A DNA stretch of 64,000 nt from positions 1-64,000 of the forward strand of contig NW_017803046.1 of assembly GCF_001625305.1 (NCBI RefSeq), given 5' to 3'. How positions within the stretch are numbered: the first letter of the stretch is position 1; every line of letters begins with the position of its first letter. Position numbers and translations under genes: made by a program. This document shows positions 1-14,500 of the stretch, in pieces. Origin of the DNA: Branchiostoma belcheri (lineage: Eukaryota > Chordata > Leptocardii > Amphioxiformes > Branchiostomatidae). The notes below the pieces were generated by a model. The model saw nothing but the letters and a program-made list of their open reading frames with translations. It ran no database searches and was not told the origin of the DNA.

Positions 1-769
1 AAGATGGAATAACTGTAACAACAAGGAAGAAAAGGACTGTTTTCAACTGTTCAGGGCAAAATATGAGCATTGTGCAGTTGATTCTGAATTTTTGTTTTTA
101 TTTGCAAATCAGAAAAAAATGAAGCGGCAAATCTGTTAACCAAGAAATTAATATCATTTCATACTTGAAGCATTTGACATAGCCCAACAAGCTATTTGAG
201 GAGTCCCTTTACTTTTTGGTTTGAACAGTAAATATCTAGAACCTGCCTACCATACAAAACACGCTAAGCAACCTTATTTCTGTGTCACAGATATAAGTCT
301 GCTACATGGCCACATGGACTTACTACTAGTGCATGTACAATGTAGTTTTACTGCTCTGAAATCATTTTATGTGCCTTTTGAATTCAATTCTTGCTCCTCT
401 TAGTCTTAGCATGCATATCTCATATATACAATAACATGTACCACAGTAGCACTTTGTATCATCATAGCAAATCTTTCTGGATTTCACTTTTATGTGTCAC
501 TTTTTTTTACCTATATTAAACCTTGATATTTCACTTTCCAAGTGTTCAAGGGGGAGGTCAGGGGGCGAATAAGAGCATGATAAAGTACAAAATTACATAA
601 TATGTTTTTCATAACAGTGCTTAAACTTACAGAATTGTCTCTATCTTATCATATGTCCTGTCCTGATCAATTCTGAAGTGGCTTATTGCAACATGTTTTT
701 ATACACTGTATGTTTTTAAACACTATATGCACATGCATGGTTTGCTGATGTTTTTCTTTTCTTGTGCAG
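1..769 (+). other. NOMO: Intron sequence of NOMO at the window edge
   Basis: AT-rich sequence ending in the acceptor TTTCTTTTCTTGTGCAG at 769. No exon matching the NOMO N terminus is seen, so the first exon or exons lie upstream. Confidence 0.7.
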
Positions 770-3700
770 ATAAAACTGTACACGCCACAAGGCAGTCTGA
801 AGTACCAGACAGACTGTGCCCCCAACAATGGCTACTTCATGATTCCCCTGTATGAACACGGAGACTTCTCCCTCCACATTGAGCCGCCGGCCGGCTGGAA
901 CTTTGAGCCCACACAGGTCCAGCTGCACATCGACGGCAAGACTGACCAGTGCAGTTTGGGCAAGGACATCAACTTCAAATTCGCTGGATTTTCCATATTT
1001 GGCAAGGTACAATATATACTAGTACTAGTACTTTTTTAAAGAAGATTTTTCATTTTTGTGGAATAATTGACATAACGGGTGACTATCACCTCTTCAAGAT
1101 GTTGATGCTGAGAGTCTGTCACCTTCCTCAGGGCAAATTTGACTGGTTTGCTTTGCCAATAAATGCCAATTGTGCACATCTTACACTCATTGTAGATACA
1201 GTTACCTGTAACATGTGTACATACAGTATGTATATGTACATACTTTGCACTTTGGGAAGGCACCAATTACAGTAACACCTGTGCTGCAGTGCAATGTGAA
1301 CCAGTCAGAATTGCCCTGAGGAAGGTGACAGAAGGTTACCAAAATGTCGGCTGAAAGAAACACTTATTACTGTAAGTCCATTTTTGATTACGAAATCTTT
1401 AAGTTCACGGTTTTCACGAAGACGCTCTTCTCGTGAACTCACCTCCTCGCGAACCCATTCCGTACGTACCACCCCCCTCCCCCAAACATCGTTCGTCTCA
1501 ACTCTATACTAACAACTTCTACATTACGTAGTACTAGTAAATGACAAGACTCAACGAATAACAGCAGACTTCTTTTCAGAATCAAATAAACTTTATTCAA
1601 TGAGCATAATTTGGTTTACGGAGTCATTATTTTGTTACTAGTAATACAAGTGTTTCTTGCGAAGAACGGTAAAAGTTTACAAAGCCGACTAGACAACATC
1701 AGTTTTAACAAGAACGCTAGTTCGGCGATAACGTAGCGGTGAACAGCTGTAAACATGTGCAACATCGTACATACGGAATTTTACAACATACATCGGTAAA
1801 AAGTTGTGGTCGTGTACAAGCCACGTAAAGCAGAATTATTTACGGTACGGAAAATCGAAAAAAAAAAAATAGAACCAAGCGGGATAGCGTGGGTCTTTGT
1901 CTATACCTCGAGGGATCAAACTACACGAGTTCAACGTTACTCACCAAAGCTACACGCAAAAAAAATCATTGAACAAGATTTCCATACATCCCAAGAAAAT
2001 TTACGCTACATATACAACATTAACAGGTATTTTTAGGGAAGAATTGCACAAAAATCTACCGCCGAGTAACCGCCGAGCCGATCGCCAAATCACAAGAAAT
2101 CCAACATGGCGGCCTTTGTTTACGTAGCGCGTTGTCTAATGGTCTAAGTTTGCTTGATTTTTTTTATTTTTTTTTACAACTTGTTGAATCAACATGGTTT
2201 TAAACGTTCCCAAACAGCAAATTTATAGAACAGTGCGCTAAAATTTCACAACTAAAGATGATTTACGCGAGGACTACTGTGCAGAAGTTGGCAACATTTG
2301 CAAGTCGAAAGTTCAAACATGGCGGCGGCTTTGTTTTTACTCACGCGCCCGTCGGCTCACAGCGGCTCAGATCCCTGTGCGGTCCCATCCCCTGGCGATG
2401 CCCATGTTGTTGGCGATACTGTCCAGTGCACCCAGGACCCAGTTTGCATGGATGGGCTTCAGTTTGGACAGTGTCATGTCCACGGAACCATGTTCTAACC
2501 GCGTGTACCTCGCATGTACCTCACGCGGAAAAAAAATTATTGACTGTCGGTAAATTTGCAGACATGTAACGCCTTGTTAAAAATTACCGACTCGCGAAGT
2601 CAGAGACCTCGTGAACTCCCAAATTGCTCCATCTCGTGAAATAAAGCATTCGTGAACATAACTGGACTTACAGTAGGTTGCGCAAAAAAGAGTCTTTGTT
2701 TGTGACTTACCAACCTGATGAAGCTATTTTTGGATGTGTGTTTCCTGACTGTGTAGGTGGTGAGTGCAGGCCGTAATGATGGTCCTGAGGGAGTGAGTGT
2801 GAACCTGCAGCTGGAGGACTCTGATGATCCTGCTGAGGTGCTACAGACAGCGGTCACCACACAGGGGGGCAGGTAAGGCTGGGGGGGAGGTAAGGCTGGG
2901 GGAGGGGGAGAAGTAAGGCTGGTGGGGTGGAAAAATAGGATAAAACATGGTGTATTGCATGTCATCCAACAAATCAGCCTGACTGTAGGTCACATTGCCT
3001 GATGGCTATAATATATCTAGTCTTAGATTTTCTTCAGTCACCTCAATTTTGTTTGATGTAACATCATGTCAAGTGCTGAATGTACCGCAATCCTTTAAAT
3101 AAGGGGATCTGAGAGCATGCTTCCCCGGGAAAATTTGTGATATCTCGACCCTGTGAAATTTACTGCTTTTTAAGGGGCAAATTTTACTGGTAGACTAACC
3201 TTGAGTAGTTTACTGACATCTCCTTCAGTGAAAAATTACACTCTTTGTACATATTTATCTTCCCATGCCATTTTTTTCCTGTCAAAGATTGAGCAAAAAT
3301 TTTGGCCATCATGAGTGGCTAACTTAGTCAAATGACAGAGGCTGGCTAGAACACTGTGTATAGTTCACACTTTTACTGAATTTGTCTTCATGTCTTGTGG
3401 TGTATTTCAGGTATAGCTTCTCCAAGATCCTGCCAGGGAAGTACGAGGTTTCCGGGGAACACGCTGACTGGACCCTGGAGCAGAAGTCCGTCCATGTGGT
3501 TCTGGAGAAGGACAACGTGAACGTGGCAGAAGAGCTGAGGATCATCGGGTATGACGTGAGGGGTCTGGTACAGAGTGAGGGACAGGGCATGGCAGGCATC
3601 ACCCTCATACTCCACTCTGCTACTGCGGAAACTGAGGTGAGAACTAGTACTACATACACAACCAAAAGCCGCTATCGTGAAAGTTCATATGTGTCAGTAG

Positions 3701-5542
3701 TTACATGTCTAAAGTTAAAACCTTTGTTCCAACACAAAAAATAATGGTTCTCACCTAGAATTTTAAACCAGTCACTCTGGTCTTCTTCAGTAAACTGACC
3801 TGATGAAACCTCACTTAAAACAGACACTGTTTACCGGATCCCTTTGACCCAGTGTTGGCATCACACTTCAGAGAAGCCACGTGACAATAGCAAGTCTCAC
3901 TGGGTCCGTATTTAATGGTGGCAGATGTTTGATCCATGTCATAGACCTTACATGTATGTGTTTGGAAGGGAAGGAGAAGAAGAAACAGAGCAAAACAATC
4001 ATTGTTTTCCCTCTGCGAAGGTAAACATTGATGATACATGTATATTAATATTTATTGTGTTGCAGCTGGTGAATGGTTGCAACAAGGGCAGTCCCAAAGG
4101 CTATCCCGGGGAGACAGACAGGTTACATGTGCTGTGTTGGGTGGAGTCTGACCAACAAGGAAAGTTTGTCTTCCCCACACTACCATCTGGACAGTATAAA
4201 CTTGTGAGTATGGCTTACATTCTTGAACTGGTTGTTACTGATAGGCACTGGCACTGGTTGTATAGTGGTGGCAGATGTAAGGTACATACATGTAAGGCAC
4301 ATGGTCTTGGGCAAAATCAACAAAAATAATACCATTCTGATCAGAGCTTTGATGAATATTTTAAGTGATACACATCACAAAAAAGTTACATGTACTAGTA
4401 GCTTCTCTGTTATTGTTAAATACTAAACGGAATAGAATAGAATACTACAATGGTGTATTCCAGATCACCCAAGGTGCTAGGGACCGAGGGTGATGCAGAA
4501 TACATTGTAATTCACTCTTGCCATTCCCACTCTCTGAACAGGAAAATGCAGCAACATCAATACCAATGTCCGAATCGTGCATTCAAATGTTTGAAAGCAC
4601 CATAATTATGCCGTTCAGGCAAAACATGTTCAAATTATTCTATGGAACGTTTGGAAGCCCGTCTGATACTGTGTAATCAAATCAAACCTCGTAAGTTATC
4701 ATACGGGCTGGAACACCGGTATTAAATGTCATTTCGGCCCATGCATGACATAACAAAAATATAACCAAGAGTATTTAAGAAATAAGAGAACATGAACACT
4801 TTCATACATATCAATTTGCTTCCTTCCCTATCCTTTTCCTAGGTGCCATTCTATGGCTCTTCCCAGTTTGACGTGAGTCCCTCCCAGCTAGATGTTACTG
4901 TTGACCACGGTAGCGTCCAACTGGGGGTGGCCTTTACAATCAACGGCTTCTCAGTGTGGGGGAAAGTCTTGCAGGAGCCAGAGGTATTGTTTGTTTGTTT
5001 TGTTTGTTTGTTTATTCATTTATTTGCACATGTATAAAAATAGAATACAGAAAATAAAATACCAATCCGCATTTAATATGGTATTGTGACGATTGTGTAA
5101 TATCTTTCCCCAGGGAGCAGGTATCTATGATGTGACAATAGCAGTCAATGGCAAAGATGTCCTCAAAACAGACGGAGACGGCATCTACCAGCTGGAAAAC
5201 ATGAAAACAGGCGTCTACTCCCTCCTGGCCAAAAAGGAACACTACGTCTTCTCCCCTCTGGAAGTGAAGGTTACTCCACGTACCGTGCAGGTGAGGATGC
5301 AAACATTTTCATTAATGTCATTTCTGTTTGCAACATTAGCATATTGTTGTTACATCAAGAAGATACATAAAATACAACTAAAATTGCAGAAGCTGACTGA
5401 TTCAGAAGATCCTTGAATTGGTGAATTTTTAATGTTTTGTATTACATGTACTAGTACCCAGTTGGCCATTGCACCAATAGTTATTGCTGCAATGATACCT
5501 GATTTTTACCTTCGCCAAGAAGGTTATGTTTTCAGTAGCGTT

Positions 5543-5573
<31 letters not shown>

Positions 5574-8500
5574 GAACAGCATAAGTCAAGAAGCTTAATA
5601 TGGATTGTCATGAAACTTGGTATGTGGGTAGGTCTTAATGAGACCTAGAAATGATTAGATTTTGGGCCCCCTGGCGGCTTTTCTTGGTACTGCAGCAGAA
5701 CTTCCGGTTTTGATATCTCGCGATCTAGACATGCTAGGGTCACGAATTTTGATTGGTAGATAGCTCTTGGGGTAGGGAAGATGTGACCTGAGTTTAGACC
5801 CCCTAGCAGCTTGTTCTGGAACTGCAGGAGCGTTTCTTGAAAAATCTCCGAAGGTTGATAACTCAAGAACCGGTTGACGGATTGTCATGATTTTTTGTAT
5901 GTAGGTAGCTGAAGTGATGCTTGACATAATCAGATGACAATTATGCAAATCAGGTGTTAATTTGCATAATTAATGAGGAAGTTCTATAAATCTGATTTGT
6001 TCGATAAAAGGACTATGAAACACTTGTGACATGTAATTGAAACTAGAAAAACATCTGAGGATATAGATTATGTAAATGAAGACCTAATTTGCATAATTAA
6101 TGGGAAATTGTTATAATTTCATAGTTGTAATTGCTGGGAATTTCATACTTGCCGCATTTGGAAGTTAAGTGAAGGTGAACATCAATGAAGATAATTTATT
6201 CACATGATGACCTTATTTGCATAATTTATGAGGAAGTGCTAGAATAGCTTATTTTATTAAGATAAGGCTGCCATTGGGTGGAGAATATGATCAACTGATA
6301 TAATCCATGCAAATGACGCTCTTATTTGCGAAATCAATTATTAAAATTGTATAATTCGTTAACCGCAAGGGTTAACATCATTTGGCGAAGGTATGAAATC
6401 GTGGAACTCTTGTACATTTTGTTTCCTGTGTTCAGTTTCAGGACATTGTAGCATCTCAGTTTGCGGTTTGCGGCCGTGTGGAAGTTGTGGCCTTGCCGGA
6501 TGGCTTTAGCCGTGACCGGGCGTGGGCACTGGAACTGGAGAGCACCACAACCGGAGCTGTCAACAAGGCTTCCACACAACAGGACGGCTCCTTTTGCTTC
6601 ATGGCACCAAGGGGTACTTCATTGGCCAATTTTCTGTCAAATTTTTCAACTGAAATTAATGACCTAATGTTTTCTATATGATCATTTCACACCTAAGGCC
6701 TATGAAAATTAACGTTGTGTTTCCAGTTTCAGTAATGAAGAAACTTAAGGGACAGTAGACAGGGATTCTCTTTTTTAAAAAACTTTATATTTTAGATTTG
6801 ATTCAACAAAGTTTAACAATGCATCAGGATTGTATGTCTCAAGGACCCGTTTGCTTGTATACAAATATTATATAAGAAAGAATTGCTTGTGGAAATGCGT
6901 TAAATGATGTTAGGGTAGGGATGGCAGTTTTTTGTTACGGTCAGTCAGGAAACCAGAAACACAACATTTTTTTCTAGGCCTGACCAATTGCTTATAAATT
7001 GATATACTGTTTATGCCTCCCATATGGTAGGGTCCTACACTCTGACGGTGATGCTGTCTGCTGCTGATCAGAAAGCCGGCCTCCAGCTGTCCCCGCCCAG
7101 CCATGCTGTCACCGTCACCAGCCAGCCACAGATGGACATCCTGTTCACCCAGTTCCAGGCCGGTTGTGTCCGGTTCTGTGCAGTGTATCGAGTCCTGCAG
7201 CTCGGTGACTCTGTCCCTGCAGCGTGCAGACCAGGGAGGCAGCCTGGTCCACACACAGCCTGAACCCTCCGAGGGGAAAACTGTCACCTTCTCATTCAAC
7301 AACGTACTTCCTGGCAAATATACGGGTGAGTTTCAACGTTGGCTGAAGTTCGAAACAACCTGACCAAATTCAGGCCATGCCTACCTTACTAGACAAATCA
7401 AATCAAATTTATGTCAAATTTTACTGCCAATTTTACTGATCCTTCCGTCCACACCTGAATGTTTTAAACATTTTGACACATTCAGCTGGCATAGCCCAAC
7501 AGCCCAACAGTAGCCAACCTTGCCCCGACCTACTACTGAGTCCTAACCATAGTTGAGGGAACTCTGCCAAATGTTGAGCAGGACATATCGGCTATTTGAT
7601 TTTATTGAGGAAAATGGACATTTACATGTACCTTTCTGTATTGCATTTTAATACAATGTAAGATTTTGAGTTGGGACTTCTTGACCTTACAATTAGGACT
7701 GCTCTGCAGTATTCACTGATCATATCATCATATGTAATGTTACTTTTCCATCCTGTGCAGTAACTGTTCAGCAGGAGCAGTGGTGCTGGAAAGAGGCCAG
7801 CCTGACAGTCGACATAGCAAACTCTGACATTCAGGGCCTGGTGTTTGTTCAAACAGGTAAAAACTGGTACATCCACGTTATCTTTCAGTTTGTTAAATAG
7901 ATTTGTTATCCTTGTCCTGCTACCCTTGTCTAGTAGGCAGGCTGTTATGATTTGCCATGGCATGTATGATTCTCATGCTCATTTGATAATTATACTACAA
8001 ATGTATGTGTTTAGATGAATTTACATTAGGACTGCATACTAGTACTGTGTGTACACTACCACAAAAATTGATTAGGTACAGTTCCTACAGTTAAGTACTG
8101 ATTCAGAATCTCTAATTACCAGTACTGTACCAATAAACTGTACCACTACCCTAGTGGCCTCATGTGACACAGAGGTGACCAAAATGACATCTAGAGGGAG
8201 CAAGTCTTTCCTATCTTGCTTTGCCAAAATGCTTAGGCCAGAACTGGCCCTTGCTCATAAACTTATGATATGCAAGAAATCTTTCAAGACAGCTATAGAG
8301 TAGAGTATTGTAGGATGTACACTCAGAATTCAACAATACACAAGGTTCTGTTTGACATATGATAAGACCAACTAGTTCTGTCCTGTTTTATTTGAATAAA
8401 GATTCTGTCAAGTTTATTACTGTTGTTTCTATATAATTGTTATTAAGGAACTTCAGAAGAACCTACACTGTATGTTGATTTGTCAAATTGTTTTGGTACA

Positions 8501-11500
8501 GCTAGGTACAGGTCCTGATCTAAACCTCTGTATCTGTCCCTGTCCCTACTGTACTTAATGTATATATAATGCTTTCATGTTTGTATTGCAGGGTTCATGT
8601 TGAAGTGCTCCCTGTCACACGATATCAGTCTACACTTCAGCCAGGACGGCAACGGGCGCAACGTGGGATCTTTTGACCTGAAACGGGGCATCAACAAGTT
8701 CTGCTTGGCACAACCAGGTATAGATACAGTAGTCTTCATGACATGTTACCCATACCATAGTACAAGGAGTGTAACAAATCATGGTTTGAATGTGATCTGT
8801 ACTGAAAATCCTATGTACATGTACATATGATATGAGATCCTTACTGAATAAAATTTGATTTGATAAAAATGCTGATCATTGTGAGGATGTTGATATCCCA
8901 TGATGCCCTCTTCCATGTATCCCATGATGCCCTCTGCAGGTGTGTACCACCTGGCCCCAAAGTCGTGTCACCAGTTTGAGTCGGAGGTGTACACCTACAA
9001 CACGTCCAGCCCTGTGGTCCTGACACTGACCGCTGACCACCACCTGGTGACAGGGACCGTGGTCACTCCGGACAGGTCCGACGACCTGCTGGTCACCATC
9101 TCCACGCTGCCGGATGGCGGGAGCGTCCAGGTCACCCCGGAGCAGACCAACCCCCCTCCCCCTGACAAGGACATGTAAGCATGCATAAATTAGCATTATT
9201 CCAAATAAATTACAGTCCTGCTGTATTATTAGCATTAGAAGGACTGGGACCATTACCAACTCGGCCCATGGCAAATCTGGTCAACTCGGTCCAGGGCTCG
9301 AAATTAATTATTGGGAATACACGCACATGTAGGTGCACTGGTGCACCCAACCTAAAAAAAAAATAAATTAGGTGCACCAAAAATTTTAGGGTACACCGTA
9401 TAAAACAAAACCTAATTACAGATCTTACTGCTCCTGCTCCTCTTCTGAGCTTGAATCTGAAACTTCAAAATCTTAAACAAGTGCTACAACAAAGATTTTA
9501 CTTTTTTTTCAGACACTTAGATGCCAAGAATATCCTGTATTATTATACATTTGATATGATAAATTCGTACAGTGCACCCACAGAAAAAAATTGGAAGCAC
9601 AGCTCCAATTTTGGCACCCAGTATTTCGAGCCCTACGGGCCAATAGCCTGGCCAGCTTGGCCAAAGACTTTTGTCAAGTGACCCAACGCACTCATTTTTT
9701 GGTGCCACCACAAATTACCAGAATGTAAATAAACATGGCTGACAGCTGACATTCAAGCTTTTAAAGACACTTGTAAGGTTTCATATTTTCGTACCACCAC
9801 TTCCTGAACGGTACTTATTTGCAATGGAGTATGGTCGTCATTGGTCAATTCGACTTACATGTACTTTGTAAAGAAATGACCAAAAAATTGACTTTTGTAT
9901 CGTTCTAAATGTTACATACAGTGTACACTGTAATGCAGCTTTGAGCCTTATGTCAACCATTTTCCATCAACTCAGGGACAGCCCAGAGAAGAGTTCTGAA
10001 GATAAAGATAAGGGAGGAAAATCTGAAGGCAAGAAAAGCAAAGACAAGAAGAAACCTAAGGACACCCCGGCCCCCCCTGCAGAACACCAGGGCCCATATA
10101 CATACCAGTTCTCCTACTGGGCTACAACTGGAGAGCAGGTGGGAACCTTTGGGTGAAATACAGTGTGGGTCGTGTAGCATAACGGCAGAGTGCTTGACTC
10201 AGAACCACGAAATCCTGGGTTCAAGTCCTGACATTCCACCAATCTTGGGAAAGGCACTTCACCTAACTTTCCTCACTTAGCTCAAGTGAAAATGAGCTAA
10301 GTGAAAATGAGTGTCCTGTCCTGTATTTGTCCTCTGTGTTGCTGGCGGTATAAAATAAAATAAGGTTGATATAACTTAAGTGTGCTGCCATCACCATGTC
10401 TAGCCATGAAATGTTGGAATATAGAAAATCTTGATGGAATCGTCCAGTTTGCCATTGACAGCATGACAGTCTTTGTGCAATGTACATGTACAACATGTAA
10501 AACATTGCTGGCTGGGTCACTTTATTAGGTTAATGGGGAAATTTGGGCAATGCCTCTTAATGCTAATTTTGGTCACTATTTTTTAGATCATACTGAAACC
10601 ATCAGCCGACCAGCTGCTGTTCACACCAGGCAGCACCAAACTGACAGTCACAGGAGACAGCTGTCCTGCAGGGTATGGGATCTATCATTTACACCATCAT
10701 TTCTTAAATTCTATATTACATAATAATTGTCTTGATTAGGGCTGCGTACCTAAACGTAACATCAGGTACAGGTACAGGTACCGGTACAGAGGTTTAGGTA
10801 CAGGTCCGGACCTGTACCTGTACCTGAACAATTTGACAAATTAACACGTGTTCTTCACTTTTTCAATCATGACACAGAAACAATAATAAAGTGTTGACAA
10901 CTTGTCAGTATCTTTATTTATGACCTGATTTGAGTTTGTTGACCAATCACAACCCTGGATTAGCCACACTCTCGCGATGTCTCGTGAGACTGAGGATCTC
11001 AAATCAATCGACGGTGTTTACGTCTTTTCCAGTGCTAATTTTTCGTCTTTGTGGTAGGATTTACCTATCTTTAGTCATATACATGGTGTAAACTAGCTAT
11101 TTCGGTATATACTCGTTACGTCATGATCCGGTATTTTGGACCTGTACCGAAACGATTTTTACGGTATTGGACCGGTACAGTGTACCGGTCCGCAGCCCTA
11201 GTCTTGATATATGTTTTGTAATGTATGTATGAGCACACAAGCAATTGCTGCCTGTGTCCCATATAATTGTTGTGAGAATTCCAATCCAATCCAATATTTA
11301 TAGTACTTACTAAAATTGAATCTAAGTAAGACAGAGGGATGGACATTTGCAAGAAAGAGTCCTACACAAGGTGTTGTAGATTTTTTTTATCTACTTCAAT
11401 TTTAATGACAAAACGTTATAAGAATCACTCACATGTTTTGAGTTACAATTAATGGACTGTGAAGACAGATGTTTGATTACCTTAGACTTGAAAAATTTAC

Positions 11501-14500
11501 AATTGTACGCATTTGGGACGCATTCACAAGCGAGGTTGTTCCACAGTGATGTATGTAGTTCTAGGAAAAAAGCTTTTGGCGTGGAACTTCCTCCTGAGAG
11601 ATGGAGTATTGAAGAAGAAAGCCTCCGGGTGATTTGCTTCTGTAGAAGTGGCAAAACACGTCCTACATGTAGCTGAGAAAGCTGAAAGTCTGGGCTCAAC
11701 AAGTGAGGTTCCACTGAGCATTTGCCATGGAAATATTGATGGAAATTACTAATATACATGTATAACAGCTATTCCAGCACAATGAGATGGATGTTGATAT
11801 TCTCTATTCTTGCTGACAGCAAAGCATCGTTTACGGGTGAGAGAGGGATGTTTGTCACAGGCAGTGTGCATCCCGCCCAGGCTGGCGTACACATTACCGT
11901 GGCAGTCAAGCCTGGAAAAGGGGCCTCAAAACAGAAGGAAGTGACCACACAGACCAATGCAGCCGGAGAGTACAGGTCAGTTCTTGGCTAACAACTTTCA
12001 GTTTCATCGTTTACTTGATTAATTTCTTTCTTCGCAGAAGGAAAATATCATAGTATTGTTTTTGATCTTCTTCTTCTTCTTGCTCTTCATCTTTTCCAAA
12101 CAAATAAGGTCAATGTCCTGGACCAGATGTCTGTCACCATGGTAACTNATTGGTCAATTCGACTTACATGTACTTTGTAAAGAAATATGACCAAAAATTG
12201 ACTTTTGTATCGTTCTAAATGTTACATACAGTGTACACTGTAATGCAGCTTTGAGCCTTATGTCAACCATTTTCCATCAACTCAGGGACAGCCCAGAGAA
12301 GAGTTCTGAAGATAAAGATAAGGGAGGAAAATCTGAAGGCAAGAAAAGCAAAGACAAGAAGAAACCTAAGGACACCCCGGCCCCCCCTGCAGAACACCAG
12401 GGCCCATATACATACCAGTTCTCCTACTGGGCTACAACTGGAGAGCAGGTGGGAACCTTTGGGTGAAATACAGTGTGGGTCGTGTAGCATAACGGCAGAG
12501 TGCTTGACTCAGAACCACGAAATCCTGGGTTTAAGTCCTGACATTCCACCAATCTTGGGAAAGGCACTTCACCTAACTTTCCTCACTTAGCTCAAGTGAA
12601 AATGAGCTAAGTGAAAATGAGTGTCCTGTCCTGTATTTGTCCTCTGTGTTGCTGGCGGTATAAAATAAAATAAGGTTGATATAACTTAAGTGTGCTGCCA
12701 TCACCATGTCTAGCCATGAAATGTTGGAATATAGAAAATCTTGATGGAATCGTCCAGTTTGCCGTTGACAGCATGACAGTCTTTGTGCAATGTACATGTA
12801 CAACATGTAAAACATTGCTGGCTGGGTCACTTTATTAGGTTAATGGGGAAATTTTGGGCAGTGCCTCTCAATGCTAATTTTGGTCACTATTTTTTAGATC
12901 ATACTGAAACCATCAGCCGACCAGCTGCTGTTCACACCAGGCAGCACCAAACTGATAGTCACAGGAGACAGCTGTCCTGCAGGGTATGGGATCTATCATT
13001 TACACCATCATTTCTTAAATTCTATATTACATAATAATTGTCTTGATATATGTTTTGTAATGTATGGATGAGCACACAAGCAATTGCTGCCTGTGTCCCA
13101 TATAATTGTTGTGAGAATTCCAATCCAATCCAATATTTATAGTACTTACTAAAATTGAATCTAAGTAAGACAGAGAGATGGACATTTGCAAGAAAGAGTC
13201 ATACACAAGGTGTTGTAGATTTTTTTTAATCTACTTCAATTTTAATGACAAAACGTTATAAGAATCACTCACATGTTTTGAGTTACAATTAATGGACTGT
13301 GAAGACAGATGTTTGATTACCTTAGACTTGAAAAATTTACAATTGTACGCATTTGGGACGCATTCACAAGCGAGGTTGTTCCACAGTGATGTATGTAGTT
13401 CTAGGAAAGAAGCTTTTGGCGTGGAACTTCCTCCTGAGAGATGGAGTATTGAAGAAGAAAGCCTTCGGGTGATTTGCTTCTGTAGAAGTGGCAAAACACG
13501 TCCTACATGTAGCTGAGAAAGCTGAAAGTCTGGGCTCAACAAGTGAGGTTCCACTGAGCATTTGCCATGGAAATATTGATGGAAATAATACTAAATATAT
13601 AACAGCTACTCCAGCACAATGAGATGGATGTTGATATTCTCTATTCTTGCTGACAGCAAAGCATCGTTTACGGGTGAGAGAGGGATGTTTGTCACAGGCA
13701 GTGTGCATCCCGCCCAGGCTGGCGTACACATTACCGTGGCAGTCAAGCCTGGAAAAGGGGCCTCAAAACAGAAGGAAGTGACCACACAGACCAATGCAGC
13801 CGGAGAGTACAGGTCAGTTCTTGGCTAACAACTTTCAGTTTCATCGTTTACTTGATTAATTTCTTTCTTCGCAGAAGGAAAATATCATAGTATTGTTTTT
13901 GATCTTCTTCTTCTTCTTGCTCTTCATCTTTTCCAAACAAATAAGGTCAATGTCCTGGACCAGATGTCTGTCACCATGGTAACTGATGCTGTAGCAGACA
14001 CCTGTGGTGTTGGGTTATAATTACATCATGTAGCAAGCAGCCTGACAGAGTTGGAGAGGCTGTTCCCTACAATTATACATGTCTTTTGAGCAACTGTTAA
14101 AAAGTGCTGCGGTAGTTTGTTAGGGTATAGACTACATTAAGGTAAACATCAAGCATTTGCTAATGTTACATTTCTAGTTCTAGATTTATCCCTGTTACTG
14201 AATTGGTTTCCCTGTTTTCCAGAGTGGGGCCATTCTGGAGTGGTACTGAGTATGAGGTACATGCACACCTGGATGGGTATGTGCTGAAAGCACTGCCAGA
14301 CAATCCTCACTCTTTTGCTGCCTCCAAACTTGGGCAGATCAGTGTTCAGGTGAGGCAACAAAGACTCAGTCCTTAGATTATTAGCCTCAAATCTAATGCA
14401 ATACTTCCAGTCATCAGGAGACATTTTTGGCAGCAAACTTGATATGCCACTGCTAGACACAGCATTTAACCTGTAGTACACTATTTTACTGCTTGTAGAA

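Larger units (their letters stand above)
9840..12147 (+). repeat. First copy of a duplicated NOMO block (exons 12-14)
   Basis: This 2308-bp block is nearly identical to 12149-13984, including introns, a tRNA-derived SINE and three coding exons. It ends exactly at the single N (12148). The main difference is a 464-bp MITE plus its 8-bp target duplication, present only here. The abrupt junction at an N and allele-level divergence favour two haplotypes placed in series by the assembler over a genomic duplication. Confidence 0.9.

Noticed and set aside
2258-2569. Short + strand frames within 1370-2673
   Set aside because: They lie in the Tc1/mariner-like element and show no family resemblance.
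10166-10240. Possible tRNA gene
   Set aside because: A and B boxes are present, but I see no clean cloverleaf acceptor pairing, and a SINE-type core follows. Called a tRNA-derived SINE.
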